A stretch of DNA of 64,000 nt from Nitzschia sp. DOCU1 (lineage: Eukaryota > Bacillariophyta > Bacillariophyceae > Bacillariales > Bacillariaceae): positions 744,001-808,000 of the forward strand of contig OX595985.1 of assembly GCA_951394045.1 (NCBI GenBank), written 5' to 3'. Shown here one piece after another: positions 32,872 to 41,303 of this stretch. The translations under genes and the position numbers were made by a program. Under the pieces are notes generated by a model that ran no database searches, was not told the origin of the DNA, and worked only from the letters and a program-made list of their open reading frames with translations. Every line of letters begins with the position of its first letter. Position 1 is the first letter of the stretch.

Positions 32872-33696
32872 CGTTCAGTCTAGCAAAGGCTTGTGGGCCT
32901 GCAATCGAAAAGAATGTCTGACTCGGATGAGAGTTGGCTAAAGGGGATGTGGCGGGAGACAATCAGCTGTGTAGAACCCGACGTCAAATGAAGTTGGTAG
33001 TCGGAACAACCCTGCCGCATTTGGGCTGACGCGACGGTGTGTTTGATGCTTTTCGCAAACCACACACACGCCACATCCGCCGAACGAGAGCGAAATCGCC
33101 ACTGCGCGCGCCTTTGCTGGGCCTGGTTGAGAGAGAATGTCGCAGGCAGCTTGATGTCAATAGGATTTAACCAATCATAAGCACCGCTGAAAAACCTGCG
33201 TTAATCAAGTGTCCGAACTTGAGTACCGCAAAATGTGATGACGTGGTGGATCTTGGTAAGGGAAGACGACACATTTGACTAGAGCGAAGAAGCAGTGGAA
33301 ATTCGCAGAGCGAGAAAGAGGGGGAAGAATCATCAAATCCCAACAAAAGGGGGGCACGATATGACATGCTATGGATAGAGAAGGGGAGCGATACGATATC
33401 ATAGGTTGACGTCGGAAAAGTTGCAAGGAGGATGAGCTCTTCATCGCAGTAGTCAAATGGTTGATAGTAGAAGAAACGGTCTAATATAGTGGTCCCATCG
33501 CATAATCTCGAAAGGGAAATCAGACAAGCACTTGTAGCTGCTGCTAGTCCAAATGCATCAAAATTGGAAGGGGCTCGCCTTCCATGTAGTCATCCTTGTG
33601 CTTTTACGTTGCAAAACCAATTATAGTTGTCACATATTCTAGAACAGAACTCATATTCAACAATGTTCTATACTTGGAACGCGTTTATACTGTAGT
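32872..33696. other. Intergenic, no gene seen
   Basis: About 0.8 kb between two minus-strand genes. Short open frames only. It includes TGACGTC-type sites near 32979 and 33404 and presumably the promoter of the START-like gene. Confidence 0.5.
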
Positions 33697-35868
33697 TTAG
33701 ACGGTGGCAAGTGCCCATTCACGCCTTGTTGCAAGATAGGACGATTTATCGCCCTTCAAGTGACCTGCTTGGTACTCTCTGTCCAAGAACGCAAGGATTC
33801 GATTCGCTCGTGCAACGACGTCACTATTTTCACCAAACCCACCATGCATATTGCGGACCCTCTTGCGACATTCCAACACAAACCTGAAAGAAGCAAGGTT
33901 TGGTTTGACGCCCCATTCACTCATCTTCAACAGCAGATTCTCAGCGCGGTCAGCGGCTTCGGGGAATGTCGCAACCTTGCCTAACCAAGCTTTCAACACG
34001 CGATCCAAAGTCTTTGTACGTAGCTGCTTCTTCGCCTTGCTAGAATCGAAACCGAAATCATCCTCGTCGATATCGTCCATGGCGTTTACGTTTCCAAGGT
34101 CGACACTATCATACCATTCACGCAGCAACAGTTCTGCCTTGTCGACTTTTCCTTGCCTCGTCAACGCATGGATGACCGGTGCGTAGGAATGTGCGGAAGG
34201 ACCAGGGAACTTGGGCTCTGAATTTGCAAGAGACTTCATCTGCTCTAATATAGCTTCTGCTCTGTCGGTATCCGCCGGTTTCCTGCCTCGACAGTAAGCG
34301 GTTATGGTCATGTTGAAGGCAGCGACTGTAGGGTTCCATCCTTTTCCAAGGTTCCCGTCGAGCGCACTTTGAAGGAGTTTATCACAGCGCTTGGCACAAT
34401 CGGGGACTTTAGAATGGAACCATCCAGCGATCAAACATGAAAGCAGTTTTGCATCCATCCGCATATCGCAGTTACCAAGGTTGTGCTCACGTTTCCACGC
34501 CCAAAATACTTCTTCGGCCCGTTTGGGTGCCTGGTGGCTCCACGTCGTAATGAGCACGGCATATGAGCCAGGAATCGGTTTCTTGCTCGGGTCACCTATC
34601 GACAGGCCCACCATTTGATCAAATAGCTTCTGAACTTTCTTGGCGGATTCCTTTGTACGCTGCTTCGACCAACAAACCATGACAACATTGAAGCAGAACG
34701 CCGTTACCCTAAAGCCAGGCAATTCTTTATTTCGTTCCATCTCGAGCATGCGGTTCAATATCACTGCCGCTCTTTCCGCAGCTGCGGGATCTTTTGATTT
34801 GGACCATGCATACAAGACCAGCGAAAAATGGGGCGTCGATGGCAGCAGGGACTTGTCCCCGTGCTCGAGGTAGACTTCATACAGTTCCTCCAGCAATGCC
34901 TCGACTCGATCTCCGTCACCCGTGTGCGCAAAGAGATTCATCACGCGACGATACGTCGTTTTATCCGGCATGAGGTCGTCTCCCCAACCGGCTGCATGTA
35001 GAGCCTTGAGTCGTTCCAGTAACTTCAGGGCCCTTTCCGGGGCATCGATTTTGAGTTGCTCCGACTCGGGGGAATTGGTCACTGCTGCCTCCCAAGCAGC
35101 AATGACAGCATTAAATGTATAGAAGGAAGGACGGATGAGAGGATTATCATGTCGACTCAAAGAAAGCATGGTATCTAGAATCGTTTCGGCCATGATGGGT
35201 CCCGTCAGCTTTTTGGATTTGATCAAAGCCGTCGCTTCCAGTATTCGATGCAGCGTCCGACTCTCCATGTGGATTCCTTTCTGCAAGTAGCTTTCTATTC
35301 TTTGCCAAACACTCAGAGGTGAATACACATATCGCGTGACTTCACCCGTTCTCCGATATCGTCCATAGGCGCCAAGCCACTGGTCCACCACCTCATCGAT
35401 CGTGTCGCTGCTCATGTGTGCCGGTGCATGCGGATCTTGCGCCATGCGTTCTAACAACTCAAAGGCCAAATTGAAATCTCCTTTTTGCAAAGCATCTTGA
35501 ACACAAGAATCTGCCTTGATCCACGTAGATCGTTCGAGAATTGCTCCATTGGTGACGCCCAGCAATTGTGCAATTTCCAGGGAGCAATCGCGTCTAATCT
35601 CATTTTTTCGAGCCGGCATTTGGAGTTCCATCTTGCTTTCGGCATGCTTGTGTGAATATCCAGCTACCGAAGTATCCGATGATACTGCTGATATTGAGGA
35701 CCAAAAGGACCTGGAAGGAATAGGCCGACGGCCAGCCACATTGTGCGTAGGGGCTCGGTGGAAGCGGGATGAGCACTCCTGAGGAGAACTGATCTGCGCC
35801 CACGACGACAAACAATGTGGACGCCTTCGAGATGCCACACGGGCAATCGAACCCAAAGACCTCCTCAT
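33697..35868 (-). CDS. Pentatricopeptide repeat (PPR) protein, probably organellar
   Basis: Intronless; the ATG at 35868 is chosen because it starts a mitochondrial-type presequence (MRRSLGSIARVASRRR), giving 723 aa. A low-complexity linker is followed by about a dozen 35-residue helical hairpins of PPR type. Examples are FYTFNAVIAAWEAAV, TTYRRVMNLFAHTGDGDRVE, PHFSLVLYAWSKSKDPAAAE, AFCFNVVMVCWSKQRTKESA, SYAVLITTWSHQAP, AFNMTITAYCRGRKP and HSYAPVIHALTRQGKVDKAE. PPR proteins bind organellar RNA in a sequence-specific way and act in processing, stability or translation. No DYW or E editing domain is visible at the C-terminus, so it is of P type. The target RNA is unknown. Confidence 0.92.
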   Translation of the reverse strand: MRRSLGSIARVASRRRPHCLSSWAQISSPQECSSRFHRAPTHNVAGRRPIPSRSFWSSISAVSSDTSVAGYSHKHAESKMELQMPARKNEIRRDCSLEIAQLLGVTNGAILERSTWIKADSCVQDALQKGDFNLAFELLERMAQDPHAPAHMSSDTIDEVVDQWLGAYGRYRRTGEVTRYVYSPLSVWQRIESYLQKGIHMESRTLHRILEATALIKSKKLTGPIMAETILDTMLSLSRHDNPLIRPSFYTFNAVIAAWEAAVTNSPESEQLKIDAPERALKLLERLKALHAAGWGDDLMPDKTTYRRVMNLFAHTGDGDRVEALLEELYEVYLEHGDKSLLPSTPHFSLVLYAWSKSKDPAAAERAAVILNRMLEMERNKELPGFRVTAFCFNVVMVCWSKQRTKESAKKVQKLFDQMVGLSIGDPSKKPIPGSYAVLITTWSHQAPKRAEEVFWAWKREHNLGNCDMRMDAKLLSCLIAGWFHSKVPDCAKRCDKLLQSALDGNLGKGWNPTVAAFNMTITAYCRGRKPADTDRAEAILEQMKSLANSEPKFPGPSAHSYAPVIHALTRQGKVDKAELLLREWYDSVDLGNVNAMDDIDEDDFGFDSSKAKKQLRTKTLDRVLKAWLGKVATFPEAADRAENLLLKMSEWGVKPNLASFRFVLECRKRVRNMHGGFGENSDVVARANRILAFLDREYQAGHLKGDKSSYLATRREWALATV

Positions 35869-36327
35869 CCGTTCAACAAGAGTTCTTGATATATCAAACA
35901 AATGCTTTGATAGGGGAGACTTTCATGGCAATCGGCAGAAGAGAGGAACAAAGAAAATGGTTTGATTTGTTTCATGTGTCGTGTGGGAAAAAAAGGGGGA
36001 GAAGAAAAATGCGTGGTTCTCCGCCCGACGAGAATTTTCGCGTCGTCTTGCTGTCGTCACGCAGGTTGACAGACTGGTTCGATTCAAATTCTGCATGGAC
36101 TAATATGACCATGGTCTAACCTTCTCCCGACATACCTTGTATTTCCACGCGCCGTGTGCGTCTTCGACCATGGCGAAAAGACACACGACGGACCCGCCGT
36201 TGAGCCCGTGCGACAGTGGAGATTTTACTTGGGCCGTTGCCTTCATTCATAGCAACAACCGTCATTCGAGTCGTTGTCACGGATTGAGTACTTTAGTGCG
36301 GCGTTAGCTTGAGAGAAGGTTTTGAGA
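35869..36327. other. Divergent promoter region (PPR / VPS26)
   Basis: Spacer of about 460 bp with no gene. It presumably holds both promoters. Confidence 0.5.
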
Positions 36328-37646
36328 ATGGACGTGGTAAGTGGAAAGTCTAGTAGGCATACAATCGACAACGCGATCTTTGGCGGCATGTCCATGACTC
36401 AACCAGGATTGCTCTTTCATTGCATTGTTTCTTGCCTGAATAGGGGGGCTTTTTCAATGCCTTGACAGGTAGCGGGGGAGTCAAGATTGAGATCCGACTG
36501 GTACCTCAGCCACCGCAGCAACAGCAACAGCTACCGCCCGGGGTTCCGCCCAATGGAATCATTCCCATGGACCATTACCCCAGCTGGAAGCTGCACAAGA
36601 ACCCATTTTGGAGGGTAAAGCATCCGGCTGGAACGAAACTTGCTTCGGTCGCTCCAAATGCGATTACAGGAGAAATGGAGATCAAGCAGCAGTTGTTCGC
36701 TTATGAATCTCATCAAGATGTTGGTGGGGTGGTAACACTTCACGTTGCGCCTGGTAAAAAGATTGAACATTTGGGAGTCAAAGTCCAGTTTATCGGACGC
36801 ATTGATATGGTACGAGATGCTATTTATACGAGGAAACGGGATGTTTTTGCTTGTGGTCGTCACTTATTCGTCCTCTGTTCTTATTGTGCTTGTCCATCTC
36901 AGGGTTTGGGTGTTCACGAAGGACGACCTCACTATGATTTTGTCAGTCTGTCCAAGGAGCTGATGCCTCCAGGATTTCTTTACCAAAACATTATGGAGAT
37001 TCCTTTTCTCTTTCGAAATATGGACAAGGAGCATGAATCGTATCGTGGTCGAAATGTGTCAGTACGATATTTTGTCAAGGTTGTTCTGGAACGCAAGTTC
37101 TTGCCCCCGCTGAGCAAGGAACACGATGTGTGGGTCCAAGTTATGGGGCAACCTCCACAACAAAACGAAGCCATCAAAATGGAAGTTGGTATTGAAGATT
37201 GTTTGCACATTGAATTTGAGTATGAGCGACGAGTGTACCATTTACAGGACACGATTCTGGGCAAGATTCATTTCTTGTTGGTCAGGATCAAAATCAAACA
37301 TATGGAGTTGGCAGTGATCCGACGGGAGACCAGTGGAGATGGCGTCCAGGCTGTTGCCACGACAGGCGGTCCTCCTCAACCAACGGCAGACTCACAACAA
37401 AATGTTTTTACCGAGACACAGACTTTGGTCAAGTACGAAATCATGGATGGTGCCCCAGTCAAGGGCGAAGTTATTCCTGTGAAGCTTTCATTGCGAGGTA
37501 TCCCGGCGGACTTGACTCCGACCTACACGTCCGTCAACAATCGCTTTTCCGTTCGATACTTCTTGAATCTGGTTCTGGTGGACGAAGAAGATCGCCGATA
37601 CTTCAAACAGCAAGAAATCATACTGTGGAGAAAGGAGCTTGGCTAG
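36328..37646 (+). CDS. VPS26: VPS26, retromer subunit
   Basis: Three exons: a 9-nt first exon (36328-36336, ATG GAC GTG), 36444-36809 and 36903-37646, giving 372 aa. The micro-exon restores the family start M-D-V-G-G-F-F in front of KIEIRL. Introns are 107 and 93 bp. VPS26 is the arrestin-fold subunit that links the retromer trimer to sorting nexins and cargo on endosomes. Hallmarks are [42 protein letters not shown], the central [25 protein letters not shown] and the C-terminal [10 protein letters not shown] with [20 protein letters not shown] Gln/Pro-rich insert (about residues 20-35) is unusual. Intron 2 is a multiple of three without stops, so a retained form would carry 31 extra residues. 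Confidence 0.94.
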
Positions 37647-37756
37647 GCTGCATACGCACGAGGGCGGCCATGGCAAACCTGCGATCGAGTAATTATAGTG
37701 CGGCAATGTAGGTCTAAAGTTTGTTATGTTGACCGTGTGATTCTTTGCAAGCGCCT

Positions 37757-39028
37757 TCAAATAACCTCTCCCGTCAATTTCAGACTTCTTTGCCTGTCTT
37801 CGCCTCCGTCGCTGTGCCCATCATCCTCGTTGCTGTTGCTATGATCGTTCGAACTCGGTTTTTTGTTTGATACAGGGGAAGCCGTGGGCCTGAAGGTTGG
37901 GCTTTTGGTCGGTGCCGCTACAGGCGAAGCTGTTGTGGGTTCTTGTGAAAGCGTTGGTGTGACACTTGGGGGTTGGGTTGGCGCCGGTGCAATATAAGGC
38001 TGGAGGGTCGGGTCTCTAGACAACGCTAGACTTGGTACACTGGAAGGTTGCAGGCTGGGCTCTGTCGAAGACGCCCGACTTGGTGCAAGGGAGGGTTGGG
38101 AACTCGGTCGTTGGCTCGTGGGAAGCAATGATGGCGTAAGTGTGGGAGTTACAGTTGGCCAGGGAGTGGGAGATTGGGTGCTTAATGGCGTTACACCTGC
38201 CCAGACTGAGGCATTGAACGGGGCGGTTGTGGGCTCCGCAGTAGGAACATGTGACGGCTCTTGGTGGTGCATTTCGGCAACAGGCTCCTCGCCATAGAAC
38301 GTGCCAGATGCTGGCAGTTCGTACGACTTTTTATGGGAAACGAATCCAACGACAACGCCCACAACCAGCCCAACAATAACGAGACAGATGATTGCGCACA
38401 CAGATTGAACCATTTGGTTTCGGAGAAAGTCCTTGAGCCCTGGCGTGACCGGTTGCTCGGGTACATCTTCCACCACCTTGGCTGCTACGATGGGTTTTAG
38501 TTCGGTACTGTCTGCTAGTGGCATCGACCCTAAGTCACCTGCATCTTGCTCAAGATCCCTTTCTCCGTCGATGGATTCCACCAGCCGCGCATCTACCAAG
38601 ATGGAGTCGTCTATTTCAACATGTCTCCGCTGCTGTCTTGCGTGCAGTTGACTATCCACCTCCATATCGACTTCATCGACCGCATTCCTTCTGCTCCCCG
38701 AAGGAGATATCGATACCGCGCCGGGGCGCGTCGCCGGTCGATACTGAGAGCCCCTTCGCAAGGCTGGGGGAGTCGGAGGAAGAGTGGATCCTTCGGATGT
38801 CGTCTGTCCAATCCTTGTCAAGGGGAGACTAGTGATTGAAGAGGAATCCGGAAAATATGCATTGAACTGTTTGGCCGCTTGCTTTGAAGCCAAATTCTTT
38901 GCTGCCTCTTTGCGGAGCAATGCGAATGGACTACCGTCCAAAGTATTACTGTCGGATTCGCCCTCAGTGGCATCGTCAACCACTCTCCGTTGTCTGAAAT
39001 CCTTTTTCGGCGTTGTTGGCTTTGCCAT
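37757..39028 (-). CDS. Single-pass membrane protein with Pro/Thr/Ser repeat ectodomain (paralog A)
   Basis: Intact 423-aa frame. A cytosolic disordered N-terminus contains the blocks RPATRPGAVSISP and DDSILVDARLVES, then VVAAKVVED. One transmembrane helix follows (ICLVIVGLVVGVVVGF, ~220). The outer part is a long mucin-like region with repeats of the type P-T-x-x-P-S and QPSLAPSRASS/EPSLQPSSVPS, probably O-glycosylated. Many expanded diatom membrane families, some with LRR ectodomains, share this N-terminal plan (PGAV..., DDSILV, AKxVE); this copy lacks LRRs. It is a tandem paralog of the next gene. The function is unknown; a cell-wall-facing role is inference. Confidence 0.8.
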   Translation of the reverse strand: MAKPTTPKKDFRQRRVVDDATEGESDSNTLDGSPFALLRKEAAKNLASKQAAKQFNAYFPDSSSITSLPLTRIGQTTSEGSTLPPTPPALRRGSQYRPATRPGAVSISPSGSRRNAVDEVDMEVDSQLHARQQRRHVEIDDSILVDARLVESIDGERDLEQDAGDLGSMPLADSTELKPIVAAKVVEDVPEQPVTPGLKDFLRNQMVQSVCAIICLVIVGLVVGVVVGFVSHKKSYELPASGTFYGEEPVAEMHHQEPSHVPTAEPTTAPFNASVWAGVTPLSTQSPTPWPTVTPTLTPSLLPTSQRPSSQPSLAPSRASSTEPSLQPSSVPSLALSRDPTLQPYIAPAPTQPPSVTPTLSQEPTTASPVAAPTKSPTFRPTASPVSNKKPSSNDHSNSNEDDGHSDGGEDRQRSLKLTGEVI

Positions 39029-39733
39029 TGCTCTGCGATGATTATTTTTAGTCTAGCTTGGATACTTTCTCTGTTAAAAATGAACGTCGGTGAAAGATCC
39101 CGCTACTGGATCCAAAGACTTTGTTCTTTCTCGTTCGAAAATATTGTGCGGATGTCGAAATGGGAACGTTTCGCATCCATCAATCTTGTCTCCGCCCGAG
39201 ACACACAGAGGTCTTGTGCTAAGAATATGCCCTTCCTCAATAAGTGGAATGCGCTTTTATTGTGGTTGATAAAATGGCTTTTCGGGACTTAACCTAACCA
39301 GCAATAGTTAAATATATCGCAAAAATCATGTCTCATTATTTGGATGGTCCCATTTTATGGATGCAAACTGTCCAGGACTTCTTCTACTGTAGTCCCTGCC
39401 GAGCACTGGCGGGACCTCAATCATCGAGTGGCGGTGCACTTTAAACTGTTGGAATGGCGAAATTTGCCGATCTATTTTGTGTTTTGGTTTTCCAGTCCTG
39501 TAACTGGTAGCCTACTACTGAGAGCTGGCACTAGCGTTGCTAGCTAGAGATCCCTCTCTACTTATTGATGATGCTGGTCCTACTAACGGTGTCCAATAGA
39601 TTACCAGGTACTATAGCATAGTTGGTAGAGTGTTCACTGGTGCGGCATAATCGAATTCTCGAGGGTAGTAGTGTCTAGGACCATGACTAATCGATAGATG
39701 CCAAGACAAAGCCCAACCTTGAAGCATTTTGAA
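39029..39733. other. Spacer between the tandem paralogs
   Basis: About 0.7 kb, without a gene. A tRNA A-box-like string occurs at about 39613-39630 but no tRNA folds around it (see the rejected list). Confidence 0.55.
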
Positions 39734-40675
39734 TCAGTCGTCTTCGTGTTCATATTCACCATAATCCGAACTTGGGGCACCATCATTTTGAAAGGTGTTT
39801 GCTGAGCTACTAGGAGGCAGTGTGGGCTGTGGAACAGGGTCTGAGGCAGGAGAAACTGTATCTAACTCGCCGACTGGAGCAAGTGGAGTTTCTGGGCTAT
39901 CAATCAGTATCGGGGAAGTGGTAGGGAGCTCATCAAAGGCGGTAGATGATGGAAATGCAGAGGAAGTCGTATTCCCCGTATGTGCACCACCGAATCCAAT
40001 GACAACACCGACAGTCAATCCGGCAATTATTAGACAGATGGTCAAACCGACAACTCGGAGCGTTCGATTGCGAAGGAAGTCATAGAGGCCTGGTTTGAAT
40101 TCTGTCGCGTCCTCAACAATTTTCGCCGCAACCACAGGTGGTTTCACCACTCCCTCGCGGCTGGCAGCAAAAGGAGCTGAATCATATTCATTTTGGCCTT
40201 GTTCAACATCTCTCCGCTCTTCAGCAGAATCATCTACGAGATGGGCATTAACCAAAATGGAGTCGTCGACATTCATCTCTTCGTTTAGGTGTCCTCTTGT
40301 TGTCTCCAACTGCGCAGATTCTTCTGCAGTCAATATAGGCGATATCGCTACTGCCCCAGGCCGAGTTGGCGTTTGATAACGAGTGTTTCTTCGAAATGGT
40401 GGCGGAGGCGGTTCAGGAGAAGACCCAATTGAAGTTGACTGGCCAAGCCGTGTACAGGGCGGTGCGGAACCGGTCGAGGGTTCCAAATAGCTCTTGGAGT
40501 CTTGTTGTGCCGGCTTTGTTACCACATTTTTGGATTGACTTTTCTCAGCAACGTACGCTTGGCTTTCAATAAGATCCACCACCGAGACATATGTCTCTGA
40601 CCCCACTTCAGTTGCACGGTCTTCACCGTCAGATTGCTTGTTTTGACGTCCAAGTTTGCTTTCGGCTTTCGTCAT
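39734..40675 (-). CDS. Single-pass membrane protein, short ectodomain (paralog B)
   Basis: Intact 313-aa frame. It shares with paralog A the blocks P-T-R-P-G-A-V-A-I-S-P, DDSILVNAHLVDD, VVAAKIVED, the KPGLYDFLRNR pre-membrane segment and a Gly/Ile-rich transmembrane helix (LTICLIIAGLTVGVVIGF). The ectodomain is only about 75 residues, Ser/Pro-rich with an acidic end, and lacks A's long repeat. The retrotransposon's target site begins 138 bp upstream of the start codon, so the promoter may have been displaced by 5.7 kb. Confidence 0.8.
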   Translation of the reverse strand: MTKAESKLGRQNKQSDGEDRATEVGSETYVSVVDLIESQAYVAEKSQSKNVVTKPAQQDSKSYLEPSTGSAPPCTRLGQSTSIGSSPEPPPPPFRRNTRYQTPTRPGAVAISPILTAEESAQLETTRGHLNEEMNVDDSILVNAHLVDDSAEERRDVEQGQNEYDSAPFAASREGVVKPPVVAAKIVEDATEFKPGLYDFLRNRTLRVVGLTICLIIAGLTVGVVIGFGGAHTGNTTSSAFPSSTAFDELPTTSPILIDSPETPLAPVGELDTVSPASDPVPQPTLPPSSSANTFQNDGAPSSDYGEYEHEDD

Positions 40676-40812
40676 CTTTCATTCAGAGAACTTGACTCTC
40701 CGTTTCCTCTGAGCTCAGTCAAGTGAACCTCTTGACGCAAAATGGAAAACATGTGGCGCAAAAATGAGAATTTCAACATCGGAATTGGATCTCGGCAGAA
40801 GCGCTTGGCAGA

Positions 40813-40817
40813 AGAGG
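40813..40817. repeat. Target-site duplication, left copy (AGAGG)
   Basis: The 5 bp immediately before the left LTR match the 5 bp after the right LTR, the usual footprint of copia integrase. Confidence 0.9.
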
Positions 40818-41164
40818 TGTTGGACGCGATATTTCGCGACGATGAATCACATGAATCAAGAGTACTGAATTAGGCGCATATAGTGACCGCTGAAGCACGA
40901 GTCAAATACGACTGAATCAGACAACTACAACTGCGAGAGATTTCGATGGAGAGATGAAGAGACTCGAAGAAAAATTGAAAGAGGATGAAGAAAGAAACAA
41001 AAGGACATTACGAGGAATAGCTCATACTTTCTATAATATCTTAGACTCGACGACTATCACCAGATCTACCTGATTTTTACTTCTACCGAGATTCTATTTC
41101 ATTCACGGACTGTTCAAGAGACAGACGGAGCGATACCAGGCGCTACGTGAATTGAATTTCAACA
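40818..41164 (+). repeat. Left (5') LTR, 347 bp
   Basis: Starts TGTTGGACGCG and ends TTTCAACA. It contains 41025-41039, which is the exact reverse complement of the sequence just past its own end (41164-41178). Confidence 0.95.
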
Positions 41165-41178
41165 TATTATAGAAAGTA
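41164..41178 (+). other. Primer-binding-site position, complementary to the LTR interior
   Basis: The 15 bases from the last LTR base onward (ATATTATAGAAAGTA) are the exact reverse complement of 41025-41039. This is where the minus-strand primer site should be, and it does not begin with TGG as tRNA-3'-end sites do. It suggests self-priming by the transcript's own 5' region, as in fission-yeast Tf1, or else a hairpin or half-tRNA site. Confidence 0.55.
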
Positions 41179-41303
41179 CCGGCTGAAGAGGCGAAAAGCA
41201 ACTTTGTGGAGATCCGAGCCGTGGAAAAGGTTCGAAGAAGACGCCAAGTGCGCACGTTACTGAACTTTGGAAGAAGTCGAATTGTCAACAAGTTTATCCG
41301 ACC

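Noticed and set aside
39598..39690. tRNA-like A-box string (TAGCATAGTTGGTAGAG)
   Set aside because: The D-arm has an A-A mismatch, and neither an anticodon stem nor a T-stem can be folded around the following sequence; no matching acceptor stem was found.
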